This document shows positions 42,081 to 50,584 of a stretch of DNA of 50,584 nt, piece after piece. Source of the stretch: Oligoflexia bacterium. Its GTDB lineage: Bacteria; Bdellovibrionota; Bdellovibrionia; JABDDW01. Position 1 is the first letter of the stretch. Every line of letters begins with the position of its first letter. Below the pieces are notes generated by a model. The model saw only the letters and a list, made by a program, of their open reading frames with translations, did not search any database and had not been told where the DNA came from. Where the stretch lies: assembly GCA_023250675.1 (NCBI GenBank), contig JAHFAE010000012.1:1-50584 (forward strand). Direction: 5' to 3'. The position numbers and the translations under genes were made by a program.

Positions 42081-43578
42081 CTAAATATTCTGCCCCCCGA
42101 AGTGCCAAAGTCATTATGGTCACTTGTGGATTGACCCCCAATGCACCAGGAAATGTGCTCACATCAAAAATCCATAGATTCTTAATATCATGGGATCGAC
42201 CAAAGCTATTGACAACACTTTTTCGAGGGTCTTCGCCCATTCGACAAGTCCCCAACCCGTGATTTCCCTCTCTTACTATGTCTGGTCCCAAATTTTTATT
42301 TTGATCAAAAAAATTCCTCAATTCGGTTAACGATTCAAATTTTGATTTTAACGGATTATCGGCATAAATAGTTTTTGCCCCTGCTGCAAGTAAGACTTCT
42401 GCTGACCGAAACATTCCTTCGGTCAGCAATTTCAGGTCTCTTTCATTTAAAACATATTTTATTTGCACTTTTTCACCTTCAAAACTCAAAGATCCTGAAC
42501 TTTCATCGCGAATCATGGCCCCGCATCCGGCAAAATTTTTGTAATTTTTCATAACTTCTACAGGGCCCTTGCCCATCCCAGGAATAGTTAGCCCAAACAT
42601 TCCCGCCGGGGCCCAGTAAGTTTCAAGCAAAATATCTTTGTCAAAAAATTCGTCGCTGTAATACCCTTGCACAACACTTCTATACCCCATAATTGGTTCA
42701 TCAAAAATACCCGTAACACTTGTGGAAGGATGACACCGAAAGTTCTGGCCCACTTGACCTGAAGAATTGCAAATCTTATTTTTCATCAAAAGCGACGGAG
42801 TTCCCACGGCACCACCTGCCAATACCAAATGCTTTGCGTTGACTGTCAATCGACATTTTGTTTTCAGAGTTTTTGGATCATAAATGACTGCCATCAATGA
42901 TTCAAACTGGTTAGTTTTTTCATTGATATCAATTCTTGAAACTCTCGCGTAAGTATAAACATCGGTACCAGCGCCCATGGCCTTAGAAATAAAATTCTTA
43001 TCTACACTTTGTTTGGCCCCTGAAGGACATCCATAAAAACAACGGCCACAAGCCACACAACCCAAAGTGTTTCGCGGCACTACTCCCCCTTTAAAACCTA
43101 GTTTTTCTAGTCCCTCTTTGAAAACTGTGTTGTTTCGACCAAGCTTTGAAACGTCAAGAATTTCTATGTTGATTTTTTTTTGAACCTTTTCGACGAAAGG
43201 CTTTAGAGATTCAGGGGAAAAATCCTTGAGATTTCCTTGATCTGCCCAAAATTTAACGACCTTGTCGGGAGGTTTAAATGAAATAGCGCTATTGACGAGG
43301 CTTCCTCCACCAACTCCCTTTCCAAACATTGTGACAAAAAAAGCATTTCCCAAAGTAAATCTCTGCCCTCCATCTTGATAAAGATTCGTAAGAGCATCGA
43401 TCCCGTCTTTAGTAAAATCTTTTGGGCTAAAATGCCCACCCAATTCTAAAACCACAACCTTTCGCCCCGCCGACGCCAAAACGTAGGCTGCAGCCCCTCC
43501 GCCGGGTCCTGCCCCCACGACCACCACGTCAGTGTCGAGATTAAAATCTGAATCAAACTCCTCAGGTCGCCTGATCAT
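42064..43578 (-). CDS. GMC-family FAD oxidoreductase
   Basis: 504 residues. N-terminal FAD-binding fold VVVVGAGPGGGAAAYVLASAG and VLELGG (about residues 18-47); a mid-protein Cys-rich GCVACGRCFYGCPSGAKQS, typical of the GMC subgroup with gluconate and cholesterol oxidases; and C-terminal GMC motif NHGLGTCRMG...VVNSFGRSHDIKNLWIFDVSTFPGALGVNPQVTI with the active-site His/Asn. It oxidises an alcohol or sugar and passes electrons on. The preceding gene (4-bp overlap) encodes a Tat-exported gluconate-2-dehydrogenase subunit-3-like partner. The oxidoreductase has no export signal of its own, so it may be carried through Tat by that partner. Confidence 0.9.
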   Translation of the reverse strand: MIRRPEEFDSDFNLDTDVVVVGAGPGGGAAAYVLASAGRKVVVLELGGHFSPKDFTKDGIDALTNLYQDGGQRFTLGNAFFVTMFGKGVGGGSLVNSAISFKPPDKVVKFWADQGNLKDFSPESLKPFVEKVQKKINIEILDVSKLGRNNTVFKEGLEKLGFKGGVVPRNTLGCVACGRCFYGCPSGAKQSVDKNFISKAMGAGTDVYTYARVSRIDINEKTNQFESLMAVIYDPKTLKTKCRLTVNAKHLVLAGGAVGTPSLLMKNKICNSSGQVGQNFRCHPSTSVTGIFDEPIMGYRSVVQGYYSDEFFDKDILLETYWAPAGMFGLTIPGMGKGPVEVMKNYKNFAGCGAMIRDESSGSLSFEGEKVQIKYVLNERDLKLLTEGMFRSAEVLLAAGAKTIYADNPLKSKFESLTELRNFFDQNKNLGPDIVREGNHGLGTCRMGEDPRKSVVNSFGRSHDIKNLWIFDVSTFPGALGVNPQVTIMTLALRGAEYLDGNFH

Positions 43579-44090
43579 TTCGTGCAGTCCTTACCAATTT
43601 CAATTTGGCCAATAACTTTGGGATGATTGTAATAAATCAGATGAACAAAAGCCTTAAGTCCCCTGACCAACGCTCGATTGCCCACCGAGGGCGATTCGTC
43701 AAATCGAGACAAAATCTTGTAACGCTCGGCAATAGTCAACCGTGTAAACTTTCTAAAATAAAAGCATCGGAGGGGAAAAAGATGTTCAACGATCCAAAAT
43801 AAAAGACTTGCGCCATTGCGATTGTGTGAAGGCATAACAGACAAAAAACGATCTACCTCATTTGCAAAATCAATTTGATAAATCGAAACTCCAATGGCAT
43901 TTTCCTCAGGAATCATCACCTCACCCAGGGCTTCAGCAATTGCGGCCTCTTTGCTTGTCAAAAATTTTAAACCAGTTCTTGTGGCGTACCCACCAAAAGT
44001 TACACTCAAAATATAACTTAAGGGTGCTAGAACAGTTGTAGCTAGAGATCCTAATAATACTTGCCTTCGCGTTGGTTTTTTGAAACTCAT
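43575..44090 (-). CDS. Tat-signal small subunit, gluconate 2-dehydrogenase subunit 3-like
   Basis: 171 residues. The start MSFKKPTRRQVLLGSLATTVLAP is a twin-arginine signal (TRRQVLLG) followed by a hydrophobic core. The mature part has the features of this family: LTSKEAAIAEALGEVMIPEE near the start and DRFLSVMP, AFVHLIYYNHPKV near the end. Members act as small subunit and export partner of a GMC-type catalytic subunit, here the next gene. Substrate not known. Confidence 0.8.
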   Translation of the reverse strand: MSFKKPTRRQVLLGSLATTVLAPLSYILSVTFGGYATRTGLKFLTSKEAAIAEALGEVMIPEENAIGVSIYQIDFANEVDRFLSVMPSHNRNGASLLFWIVEHLFPLRCFYFRKFTRLTIAERYKILSRFDESPSVGNRALVRGLKAFVHLIYYNHPKVIGQIEIGKDCTK

Positions 44091-44109
44091 GGCTTCTCAG
44101 TGACGAGCC

Positions 44110-45045
44110 TTAGGCAAACGCACTCAAATGTGATAAGATTTCAAACATGACATCAACGGCAAACAACTGTGTGATTTGAGTTGGATCGTAGTCCGGGATG
44201 ATCTCGACCACGTCGGCCCCCACTAGATTTATTTTTGGAAGATGGCGCAAGAAACACTGGGCTTCGTAAGATGTTAGACCACCGATGACAGGGGTTCCTG
44301 TGCCGGGAGCATAAGCGGGATCCAAAACATCCACATCAAAACTCAAATAAACCGGCATATCGCCGAAATCAGGCCAAATTTGTGAGAGCGCTTCAACTCC
44401 TTTTTTTCTGATTTCATCAACAGACCAAACGGTTATTTCATTTTTTTTTGAAAACTCAGCATCTTCTTTAACTGCAAAAGGCCCACGAATACCAATTTGA
44501 ATTGTCTTTTTAGGATCAATAAGTTTTTCTTCAACTGCGTGGCGAACAAAAGTTCCGTGATGAAAATCGCAATCCCAAGCGGGAGGATAAGTATCAAAAT
44601 GAGCATCAAAATGAATAAGCCCTAAAGATTTCTGATATTTTTTCTTTAGTGCTCTCAAAATGGGAAGTGTAATGGAATGGTCACCGCCACAAGCCACAAA
44701 CTTCTTATTGCCATTTAGAACTTCACCTACAAACTTTTCAATTCTTTCATAAGTTTGCTTGAGATCAATGGGAACGGTGGGGCAATCGCCAATATCTGCC
44801 ACCTTAAGATTTTTAGAAAAAAGAGTATCTCGACCCCAATGGTAACCTCGTCCTAAAGATGAAACTTCGCGAACGTGGCTTGGTGAAAATCTCTGGCCCA
44901 CACGATAAGTAGCACCTCCGTCAAAGGGCACACCAAATAATGCGACGTCAAATTTTTCATTGAGATCGGCAATAGGGAGACGAAAAAATGTTTTTATCCC
45001 AGAAAATCTAGGGAATTGTCGGCCTTCAATGGGTTTAAAATCCAT
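44110..45045 (-). CDS. Agmatinase/arginase family ureohydrolase
   Basis: 311 residues, the normal length. Dimanganese ligand motifs are complete: GGDHSITLP (about residue 115), FDAHFDTYP (about 141-149) and SFDVDVLDPAYAPGTGTPVIGG (about 227-248). The C-terminal VVEIIPDYDPT segment is the usual tail. It hydrolyses agmatine (to putrescine and urea) or another guanidino compound. Agmatinase is the most common role, but the family also includes formiminoglutamase, guanidinobutyrase and others; residues alone do not settle this. First gene of the minus-strand run leading to the GMC genes. Confidence 0.88.
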   Translation of the reverse strand: MDFKPIEGRQFPRFSGIKTFFRLPIADLNEKFDVALFGVPFDGGATYRVGQRFSPSHVREVSSLGRGYHWGRDTLFSKNLKVADIGDCPTVPIDLKQTYERIEKFVGEVLNGNKKFVACGGDHSITLPILRALKKKYQKSLGLIHFDAHFDTYPPAWDCDFHHGTFVRHAVEEKLIDPKKTIQIGIRGPFAVKEDAEFSKKNEITVWSVDEIRKKGVEALSQIWPDFGDMPVYLSFDVDVLDPAYAPGTGTPVIGGLTSYEAQCFLRHLPKINLVGADVVEIIPDYDPTQITQLFAVDVMFEILSHLSAFA

Positions 45046-45120
45046 CGCCTATTTTCTGTTCTTTATTAGGAGTTGGTCAACTTGTTCTTGGCGGTATTCA
45101 TTGCTAAAACCTAACAATTG

Positions 45121-46116
45121 ATGCAAATTAGATCTATGCAAGATCTAATTAAGAGCCTTGAAACTTGGTACGTCAAAAATAAGCGCGACTTGCCGTGGCG
45201 AAAAACTCAAGACCCATATAAAATTTTAGTTTCAGAAGTAATGCTTCAACAGACGACGGTGCGCGTTGTCATTCCTTACTACGAAAGATTTATTAGTGAA
45301 TTCCCGAAAGCTAAAACTCTAGCAAACGCCGACATAGAGAAAGTGCTGAGTCTATGGTCGGGACTCGGTTATTATTCTAGAGCGCGAAATCTGCAAAAAG
45401 CGATGATTGAAGTAGTTCGGCGTAAGCATTTTCCAAATAATTTTGACGCATTACTTGAACTGCCTGGCGTTGGCCCCTACACCGCAGCGGCTGTTGCAAG
45501 TATGGCCTTTGGCGAGCCCGCTGCCGCCATCGATGGTAATGTTATTCGGGTCATTTCACGACTTTTTAACATAGCCGATGATATTTCTACGAAAAAGGGC
45601 CAAACAAAAATCAAAAAATATGCCCAGTCGTTGTTAAATCCCAAGAATTCTGGGCTTCACAATCAGGCTTTGATGGAATTGGGAGCTACGATTTGTGTTC
45701 CAAAAAATCCGTCCTGTATGCTTTGCCCGTGGATGAAATCTTGTAGAAGTCTTAAAGAGGGAACAATTAATTTACGACCCGTGAAAAAGAAAATGAGAAA
45801 ACAAGACCCTTGGCTATGGACTCTGCGCCTTATTAAAAAAGACGGTAAAATTGCTTTGGTAAAAAATAATGACGGAGTACCCTGGCTCAAAAATACTTGG
45901 GTGCTACCCGGCAAAGCAATAGCTTTAAAAAAATCTCACCGATTAAAGATCGATTTTTGCCACTCCATCACACATCACAAAATTTCGGTGAGAGTTTTAA
46001 ATGGAAGGCCCGATGATCTCAAAGGCCAAAAGGTAGTTTGGATAGATCCCAAAAAGGGCCTTAAAGTTGGTGTTAGCAGTATTGTAACTAAGGCTTTAAA
46101 GGCTGTTTCAGAATGA
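45121..46116 (+). CDS. mutY: A/G-specific adenine glycosylase MutY
   Basis: 331 residues from ATG 45121 (TTG 45118 and ATG 45136 are alternatives). The catalytic Glu sits in LVSEVMLQQTTV, the helix-hairpin-helix is LPGVGPYTAAAVASMAFG, the catalytic Asp is in AAIDGNVIRV, and the [4Fe-4S] cluster is C-x6-C-x2-C-x5-C (CVPKNPSCMLCPWMKSC). The C-terminal domain (FCHSITHHKI) is the NUDIX-like part reading 8-oxoG. It removes adenine paired with 8-oxoguanine. A 9-bp hairpin covers the start region (45126-45150). The next gene overlaps its stop (ATGA). Confidence 0.95.
   Translation: MQIRSMQDLIKSLETWYVKNKRDLPWRKTQDPYKILVSEVMLQQTTVRVVIPYYERFISEFPKAKTLANADIEKVLSLWSGLGYYSRARNLQKAMIEVVRRKHFPNNFDALLELPGVGPYTAAAVASMAFGEPAAAIDGNVIRVISRLFNIADDISTKKGQTKIKKYAQSLLNPKNSGLHNQALMELGATICVPKNPSCMLCPWMKSCRSLKEGTINLRPVKKKMRKQDPWLWTLRLIKKDGKIALVKNNDGVPWLKNTWVLPGKAIALKKSHRLKIDFCHSITHHKISVRVLNGRPDDLKGQKVVWIDPKKGLKVGVSSIVTKALKAVSE
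45126..45150 (+). promoter_or_regulatory. Hairpin over the mutY start region
   Basis: AATTAGATC and GATCTAATT are perfect 9-bp arms around TATGCAA, whose ATG is the in-frame alternative start at 45136. The mRNA hairpin would hold that ATG in its loop, possibly selecting or slowing initiation. Confidence 0.5.
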
Positions 46117-47126
46117 AAAATATAAGGACAAGTATATTCAAATCCGCACGATACATTATTTTTTGTCTACTCCTTGCATCTTGCCATTCTCAGATTCCCG
46201 ACCCCACGGCGCCCGCGATTCCTAAAACTGTCGTAGAACCGAGGGCACCTACGAGTATTGAAAGATTGACCGAGACTGGCGAAAACAGTGGACCGTCGTT
46301 TTCGTTTGATGGAACTAAACTGATTTATGAGAGTAAACTGAGAGAACATAAATCCTCGCAAATATATATTCTTGATCTCATTACTAGAAAAAATAGACGC
46401 ATAACCTATAACGATGGGGATGATTCTGGCGGGTCATTTTCGGCCGATGGTAAGAAAATAATTTACTCTTCGACAACGGACGAGAAAAAAGAACTAAAAG
46501 AACAATCAACCGATGAATTTCCCGGTCAAGAGATCTACCAATCTGACTCAGATGGGAGCCACATTGAACGACTCACCACAAGTCCCGGTTTTGATGGGGA
46601 GGGCAGCTACTCATCAAATGGCAAAAAAATATTATTCACAACAATTCGAGACGGCGATGCCGAACTATACGTAATGAATACTAATGGGAGAAACTTAAGA
46701 CGAATCACAAATTCTAAAGGCTACGACGCCGGGGGCAGCTTCTCGTCAGACGGAAAATGGCTTGTGTGGACGTCAAACAGAGATGATGCTACATCTCAAC
46801 AATTATTTTTAGCAGACCAATACGGCCGCTCGCCCAAAGTTTTAACCGCGGCTAAAGCAATTCATCGGCATCCTTCGTGGAGCCCCGATGGAAAGAGAAT
46901 CATTTTTAGTAGTAATCGCCATGACAAAGCCCATTTTGATCTCTTTATTATTAATGCCGACGGAACTTGTTTGAAACGCATCACAGAGGCTAGCGGCAAC
47001 GACGATTTCCCGATCTTCTCTCCAAATGCTAAAGAAGTCGTATTTATTAGCGACCGCAACGGAAAAAATCAATTGTACATGATGGACCTGCTGGAACCGC
47101 CGGACTGCCTTCACGAAACTCCCTAG
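46113..47126 (+). CDS. TolB-like beta-propeller lipoprotein
   Basis: 337 residues, ATG overlapping the mutY stop. Lipoprotein signal with LLLASCHSQ. The rest is made of PD40/WD40-like repeats, each with a GPSFSFDGTKLIYES-type signature: GGSFSADGKKIIYSS, EGSYSSNGKKILFTT, GGSFSSDGKWLVWTS, HPSWSPDGKRIIFSS and FPIFSPNAKEVVFIS. These six blades resemble the propeller of TolB, which docks on Pal at the outer membrane. It lacks the N-terminal TolB domain, so it is a TolB-related protein and not TolB itself. It may bind another envelope protein. Confidence 0.88.
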   Translation: MKNIRTSIFKSARYIIFCLLLASCHSQIPDPTAPAIPKTVVEPRAPTSIERLTETGENSGPSFSFDGTKLIYESKLREHKSSQIYILDLITRKNRRITYNDGDDSGGSFSADGKKIIYSSTTDEKKELKEQSTDEFPGQEIYQSDSDGSHIERLTTSPGFDGEGSYSSNGKKILFTTIRDGDAELYVMNTNGRNLRRITNSKGYDAGGSFSSDGKWLVWTSNRDDATSQQLFLADQYGRSPKVLTAAKAIHRHPSWSPDGKRIIFSSNRHDKAHFDLFIINADGTCLKRITEASGNDDFPIFSPNAKEVVFISDRNGKNQLYMMDLLEPPDCLHETP

Positions 47127-47135
47127 GACACATTT

Positions 47136-48896
47136 TCATTTTGATGGCCGTCGAACTCGATGTCCCCTTTGGGGCGATTTTAGGGGTGGTGGATTTAGTT
47201 TCCAAGCCTTGAAACATCTAGTATTGTCAATTGGATCACCGTTCACCGCTAGTCGAGTTGAATTTTCGAATTCTTTTGCACCCGGCAGCCTAAATCCTTT
47301 ACTTGTAAAACCATCATAATTCGCCAACATTTCGGTGGAGGACTTGAATTTTTCACTTTGAAAATAAATCTCATAAGCTGTCTCTTTGGCATTTTGCAAA
47401 TTAAAATCATTTTCAAGAATGGCAACATGGGTTTTATCTAATGGACACAATATTCGATTCATCTCTTCTCGTTTAGATCCCATCTCGCCTATTTCCTGAT
47501 GGTCCAAGGGCGAAAAAGCATTTTTATTAAGCAGTGCTAAAAGAGTGGCCTGGGCCTTACTTATTTGCCGAGGCGGAACGGTTAACAATTTAGCCAGAGT
47601 CTCGTCGCTGGCAAGGGTGGGGTCGGTCTTGTTTCTGAAACTACCCGCGTAGTTAGAAATATTTTCTTGACGGGGATTTTCAGCGCTTAGACCCTCGGTT
47701 CTATTTAGAATAATACGGCCAGCTGCCCTAAAATATTGAGGATTAAAACCCACATTCGACCCTCGACTCATCCATTTTCCATTTTCATCCCGAAATGTTT
47801 CACGCACATCTGAGCGAGCTGTGACAAAACCGCAAACACCCATTTCTGCCCAAATCACACGGGTCAATAAATCAAGGGCAATCTGGTCCTCTTCCGTGAT
47901 ATCATGTCTTAGGCCTTTATCATCCCAGTAAGGTGGAAACTTTCCTGCCTCTGTCTTTCGCATTTCTTTAACTCTGTTGGCAAGATAAACAACGGCATTA
48001 TTTTGGTAACGGGCAGGACTTCGAATGGGCAGCTCACACTCACCCACGAGTTTTTCTGTTTTCACAAAATAATCTTTAAACTGGCTGAAATCCCCCATAA
48101 ACCGCTCAAGTGCCGACGGATCTTTTGATTCTTGAAATTTCTTTACAACTTCTGAAACGCTATTTTTAGCCCTTTGAATATTTTTCTTTGGTGCCAACCC
48201 GCCACAATCATCAGAACATATTTGATTCTTAGATTCCCCCCACTTTGTTACTTTGGGAACAGATTTCATTTTTTCTATTTTTGTGATATTTTTTTCGGGC
48301 ACCCAACCTTCACCCGTCACAAAACACTTGAGTTCTTTTAATCCCCTCCACTCTGGTGAATTTAAGATGCCCGCCGAATGCTCCCTGACACTTTGAGTTT
48401 TCAAAAACTGACGAATGCTCTCGGCAGCTTCAGGTCGGGTTGCATCTTTATGGGAATTCAGAAAATACATTTCATATTTGTCTTTTAATATTTCTCTAAA
48501 AGAAGATTGGGTAGGTTCAAATTCGACCTGACATTGTGGCGTATTAGGGAAATAAAGATATTTGATATATTTCCAACCCTGCTTTGATTGAGAAAAATCT
48601 TTAGGCGCAGCCGATGTGATCACTGTACTCGAAGTAGGAATCCAGCCAATACTGGGGCCCTTAGAATCAGGACTAACTTTAACAACCAATAGATCTAGAT
48701 TAGGCCCAAGCGAATCTTTATTTATGATCCAATCGGATTGGCTCAAATAGACGTTTTCTGATTGGATAGTTTTCTCCGCCTCGCTGAGCACGGCTCGATT
48801 TACCTCTTGGAGGTCATCGGCAACGGATTTTTGCGACACAGGAACAATGATGATAAGGATGACTAGACCAATGACTAGACCACGATGAAGTTTCAT
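47136..48896 (-). CDS. Exported protein with SleB-like cell-wall hydrolase region
   Basis: 586 residues. N-terminal signal anchor MKLHRGLVIGLVILIIIVPVS. Residues ~30-330 have no clear match but include paired Cys (QICSDDCGG). Residues ~340-420 resemble the SleB/hydrolase-2 fold: LLTRVIWAEMG with the Glu that is catalytic in SleB, and later AAGRIILNRTEG parallel to the family's VAxVxLNRV. A long insertion separates the two. The match is by eye, so activity is uncertain. The protein is probably periplasmic and acts on peptidoglycan. It is convergent with the TolB-like gene and has its own promoter upstream. Confidence 0.6.
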   Translation of the reverse strand: MKLHRGLVIGLVILIIIVPVSQKSVADDLQEVNRAVLSEAEKTIQSENVYLSQSDWIINKDSLGPNLDLLVVKVSPDSKGPSIGWIPTSSTVITSAAPKDFSQSKQGWKYIKYLYFPNTPQCQVEFEPTQSSFREILKDKYEMYFLNSHKDATRPEAAESIRQFLKTQSVREHSAGILNSPEWRGLKELKCFVTGEGWVPEKNITKIEKMKSVPKVTKWGESKNQICSDDCGGLAPKKNIQRAKNSVSEVVKKFQESKDPSALERFMGDFSQFKDYFVKTEKLVGECELPIRSPARYQNNAVVYLANRVKEMRKTEAGKFPPYWDDKGLRHDITEEDQIALDLLTRVIWAEMGVCGFVTARSDVRETFRDENGKWMSRGSNVGFNPQYFRAAGRIILNRTEGLSAENPRQENISNYAGSFRNKTDPTLASDETLAKLLTVPPRQISKAQATLLALLNKNAFSPLDHQEIGEMGSKREEMNRILCPLDKTHVAILENDFNLQNAKETAYEIYFQSEKFKSSTEMLANYDGFTSKGFRLPGAKEFENSTRLAVNGDPIDNTRCFKAWKLNPPPLKSPQRGHRVRRPSK

Positions 48897-48919
48897 CAGT
48901 CTTTATATCGGCAATAAGT

Positions 48920-48948
48920 TTTACAGTTTTTATTAAATTCTTGTCCAA
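48920..48948 (-). promoter_or_regulatory. Sigma70 promoter of the SleB-like gene
   Basis: Minus strand TTGGAC (48948-48943), 17 bp, TGTAAA (48925-48920). Predicted start near 48914 leaves a leader of about 18 nt to ATG 48896. Confidence 0.5.
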
Positions 48949-49044
48949 ATGAAACCGATTAGAAAATAAGAAGAGCCTTATGTGGTTGCTTGTTTAATAT
49001 TCGTATCGCGCCTAGACTAAAGGTATTTGAAAATCGGGAAGAAA

Positions 49045-49572
49045 ATGAAAAATACGTGCGTGCAGATTTTTTTTGTGACTATGATCGTCGGGGCCTCCGG
49101 GCTGACAAACGTCAGTCTCCGCAATTACCAAGATCCCAAGCGCAAACTCACTTTGGATGTAGCTGGTACCCAATGGGATTTTTTTGAAGGTCGTGAAAGC
49201 GGAAGACCCAGTGATTTGAATCTTCAATTTGTGGCTCGAGGGCAGGGAGCTTCATCAAAAGACGGACAGTCGACTCTGACAATGAGAATCGATTCAGGCC
49301 AATGGCCCTCGGCCCGCAACTACGGAGAAAAATGGCTTAAAGAATACCCCAAATTTGGTTTTGAACTTCAAATGTCTAAAGAAACCCAACATGGGCACCT
49401 GCATGGTTTTGAAATGGAGTTGACGTCCTCGTCAACGAATCGCCGAATTCGACAATTTGTTGTTAATGCGAAAGATGAAGTTTGGATTTTTACTTGTTCT
49501 TCAAGTAGCGATCAATTTGATTTGACTTGGTCGTCCTGCGAAAAAATTCTCAATACCGCATCACTTAAATAA
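49045..49572 (+). CDS. Exported protein, unknown function
   Basis: 175 residues from ATG 49045, preferred over TTG 49027 because GGGA lies just upstream. The N-terminus is a signal-like [19 protein letters not shown]. The mature part contains beta strands ([16 protein letters not shown]) and two Cys (FTCSSS and SSCEKI), probably a disulfide. It resembles small periplasmic proteins of the PsbP/DcrB-like sort in strand pattern, but I cannot name a family. Its end overlaps the helicase gene on the other strand by 12 bp. Confidence 0.6.
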   Translation: MKNTCVQIFFVTMIVGASGLTNVSLRNYQDPKRKLTLDVAGTQWDFFEGRESGRPSDLNLQFVARGQGASSKDGQSTLTMRIDSGQWPSARNYGEKWLKEYPKFGFELQMSKETQHGHLHGFEMELTSSSTNRRIRQFVVNAKDEVWIFTCSSSSDQFDLTWSSCEKILNTASLK

Positions 49573-50584
49573 CTTTGAAATTAGATTTTTTACTTTAGTA
49601 CTAAAACTTGGCGATGGATTCTTGTTTGAAGAAGATTCTTTAAATATACGATGAGTTCCAGATTTTTTCAAAGGTCGGCGCTGGGGCATTTGACCTTGGG
49701 AATGAGATGACTTTTTATTACTTTCAATTTCGCCTGCATTTTGACTTAGAGTTTTATGTCGACCTAATTTTCGATCACGATGCTGGCTTCCCAGGGAGCT
49801 TCGAGAATCAGCAATTTGACCGTGAGTCTTTCCTTTATCATGGCTGCTGCCACTTCGCCCCTGGGATGACTGCTGGGAATTTTGATGGCGAATGGGTGGG
49901 TGCCGTAGATTTTCTTTCTTATTATGAGTCGACCGCTGGATCGAGCCGGGTGGTGTACCAGGCGTTGAACCTAGAGTTGACCCATGGCCGATGCCATGCC
50001 CTTGGCCTCTACCAACAGAACTTTGGCCATCCCTTTGTGCCGGCCCTTGAGTTGAATTTTGACCATGCTTTGGTTTTTGATTATGGCCAGATCCTTCTTG
50101 CGAAGCACCTCTTGGTGGCCTTGGCCCTCGAGAGTGCCGCGATGGGATTGGCCGTTTATTTTGAAAATTGACCTTGCGACTCTCAGGACGACGCTCAAAG
50201 AATTCTAAAAATGGCTTAAATTCTTTTACAAGTTCTGTTTCTTCTATCCACCCTATTTTTACTTTTTCTTTTAAATAGGTTTCAATTCGCATCAAAGCTT
50301 CAACGTCCCGATCGCTGACTAAACCTACAGCACGCCCACTGCCCCCAGCTCTACCTGTTCGTCCGATGCGATGAACATAGCCTTCGGCATCATCAGGAAG
50401 GTCGTAGTTTATAACAAGATCAACGCCCTTAATATCTAAGCCCCGAGCGGCCACATCAGTAGCAACAAGAATCTGTTTTTTACCTGCCTTAAATGACTCT
50501 AGGACTTTATTGCGCTGAGCTTGACTCAATAGAGAACTCATCTCAGTGGCTTCAATTCCATTATCTTTAAGAAATCGCTCAATT
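49561..50584 (-). CDS. DEAD-box RNA helicase, C-terminal part (5' end off window)
   Basis: The gene enters from the right edge; the frame is open to the end with [20 protein letters not shown] continuing the helicase fold, so the ATG at 50541 is internal. The helicase C domain shows [26 protein letters not shown] and [15 protein letters not shown] (motifs V and VI). After residue ~130 a 200-residue low-complexity tail rich in Gly, Ser, His, Gln, Lys and Arg ([26 protein letters not shown]) should bind RNA loosely, like the tail of RhlE. It probably unwinds RNA in ribosome assembly or decay; the exact subfamily cannot be set without the N-terminus. Confidence 0.9.
   Translation of the reverse strand, partial: IERFLKDNGIEATEMSSLLSQAQRNKVLESFKAGKKQILVATDVAARGLDIKGVDLVINYDLPDDAEGYVHRIGRTGRAGGSGRAVGLVSDRDVEALMRIETYLKEKVKIGWIEETELVKEFKPFLEFFERRPESRKVNFQNKRPIPSRHSRGPRPPRGASQEGSGHNQKPKHGQNSTQGPAQRDGQSSVGRGQGHGIGHGSTLGSTPGTPPGSIQRSTHNKKENLRHPPIRHQNSQQSSQGRSGSSHDKGKTHGQIADSRSSLGSQHRDRKLGRHKTLSQNAGEIESNKKSSHSQGQMPQRRPLKKSGTHRIFKESSSNKNPSPSFSTKVKNLISKLFK

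Noticed and set aside
45086-45106. TGGCGG...TTGCT before mutY as a sigma54 promoter.
   Set aside because: The GG and GC are 11 bp apart, not 10, which sigma54 does not tolerate well.
1-50584. tRNA, rRNA, tmRNA, RNase P, CRISPR and complete insertion sequences.
   Set aside because: No T-loop GGTTCRA pattern with cloverleaf, no conserved rRNA segments, no transposase or cas genes were found on either strand by eye.

Overview
The window looks like chromosomal DNA of a Bdellovibrio-like bacterium (phylum Bdellovibrionota). This is inferred from moderate GC, a high load of small secreted and lipoproteins, an HNH endonuclease of the type found in many copies in Bdellovibrionales, a pilT gene in front of recX-alaS, several peptidoglycan-active proteins, and sigma54-type regulation. 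No rRNA, tRNA, CRISPR array, prophage or complete insertion sequence was seen. The assignment is by family resemblance only; no database was searched.

Layout. 1-5.7 kb: a cut meaB GTPase gene, a coiled-coil/HEAT-like membrane protein, a 3D-domain/polysaccharide deacetylase fusion, a GNAT acetyltransferase and an outer-membrane barrel. 5.2-8.6 kb (minus): a secreted protein, prmA, rsmE, an RDD membrane protein and the heptose adenylyltransferase rfaE2. 8.8-17 kb: an accessory stretch of small secreted proteins, a lone HNH endonuclease, a 570-bp non-genic segment with many hairpins, an RDD protein with a long outer domain, a cupredoxin/cytochrome c lipoprotein and a frameshifted repeat lipoprotein. 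17.1-20.3 kb: glmU-glmS. 20.4-27.4 kb (plus): an M14 amidase, a HAD phosphatase, a sensor kinase, a sigma54 activator, a small PEP-synthase-like protein, and a secreted protein behind a sigma54-type promoter. 27.4-30.6 kb: a methyltransferase, DUF1015 and purD. 30.7-33.7 kb: thiolase, glutaryl-CoA dehydrogenase type enzyme and a methyltransferase. 33.9-38.2 kb: pilT-recX-alaS. 38.2-45 kb (minus): agmatinase family, Tat-exported subunit, GMC oxidoreductase, M20 peptidase, membrane protein, a palindromic mobile repeat and a beta-helix lipoprotein. 45.1-50.6 kb: mutY, a TolB-like lipoprotein, a SleB-like wall protein, a secreted protein and the end of a DEAD-box helicase.

How it works together. 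Housekeeping genes (UDP-GlcNAc synthesis, ribosome methylation, alanyl-tRNA synthetase, purine synthesis, mutY) alternate with envelope functions. Three sites with the GG-N10-GC spacing of sigma54 promoters lie in front of three small secreted proteins, and a GAFTGA-bearing sigma54 activator with its sensor kinase is encoded here, which suggests a small secreted-protein regulon.

The most unusual item is at 11.49-11.70 kb on the minus strand. A perfect Shine-Dalgarno sequence in front of a 41-codon cationic, hydrophobic ORF can be masked by an upstream strand, and that strand can pair instead with a third strand. This is the geometry of a translational RNA switch. Other points of note are prmA coding sequence that continues past any canonical start codon, a 94-bp palindromic element with 31-bp perfect arms, and a purD promoter that would give a leaderless mRNA.
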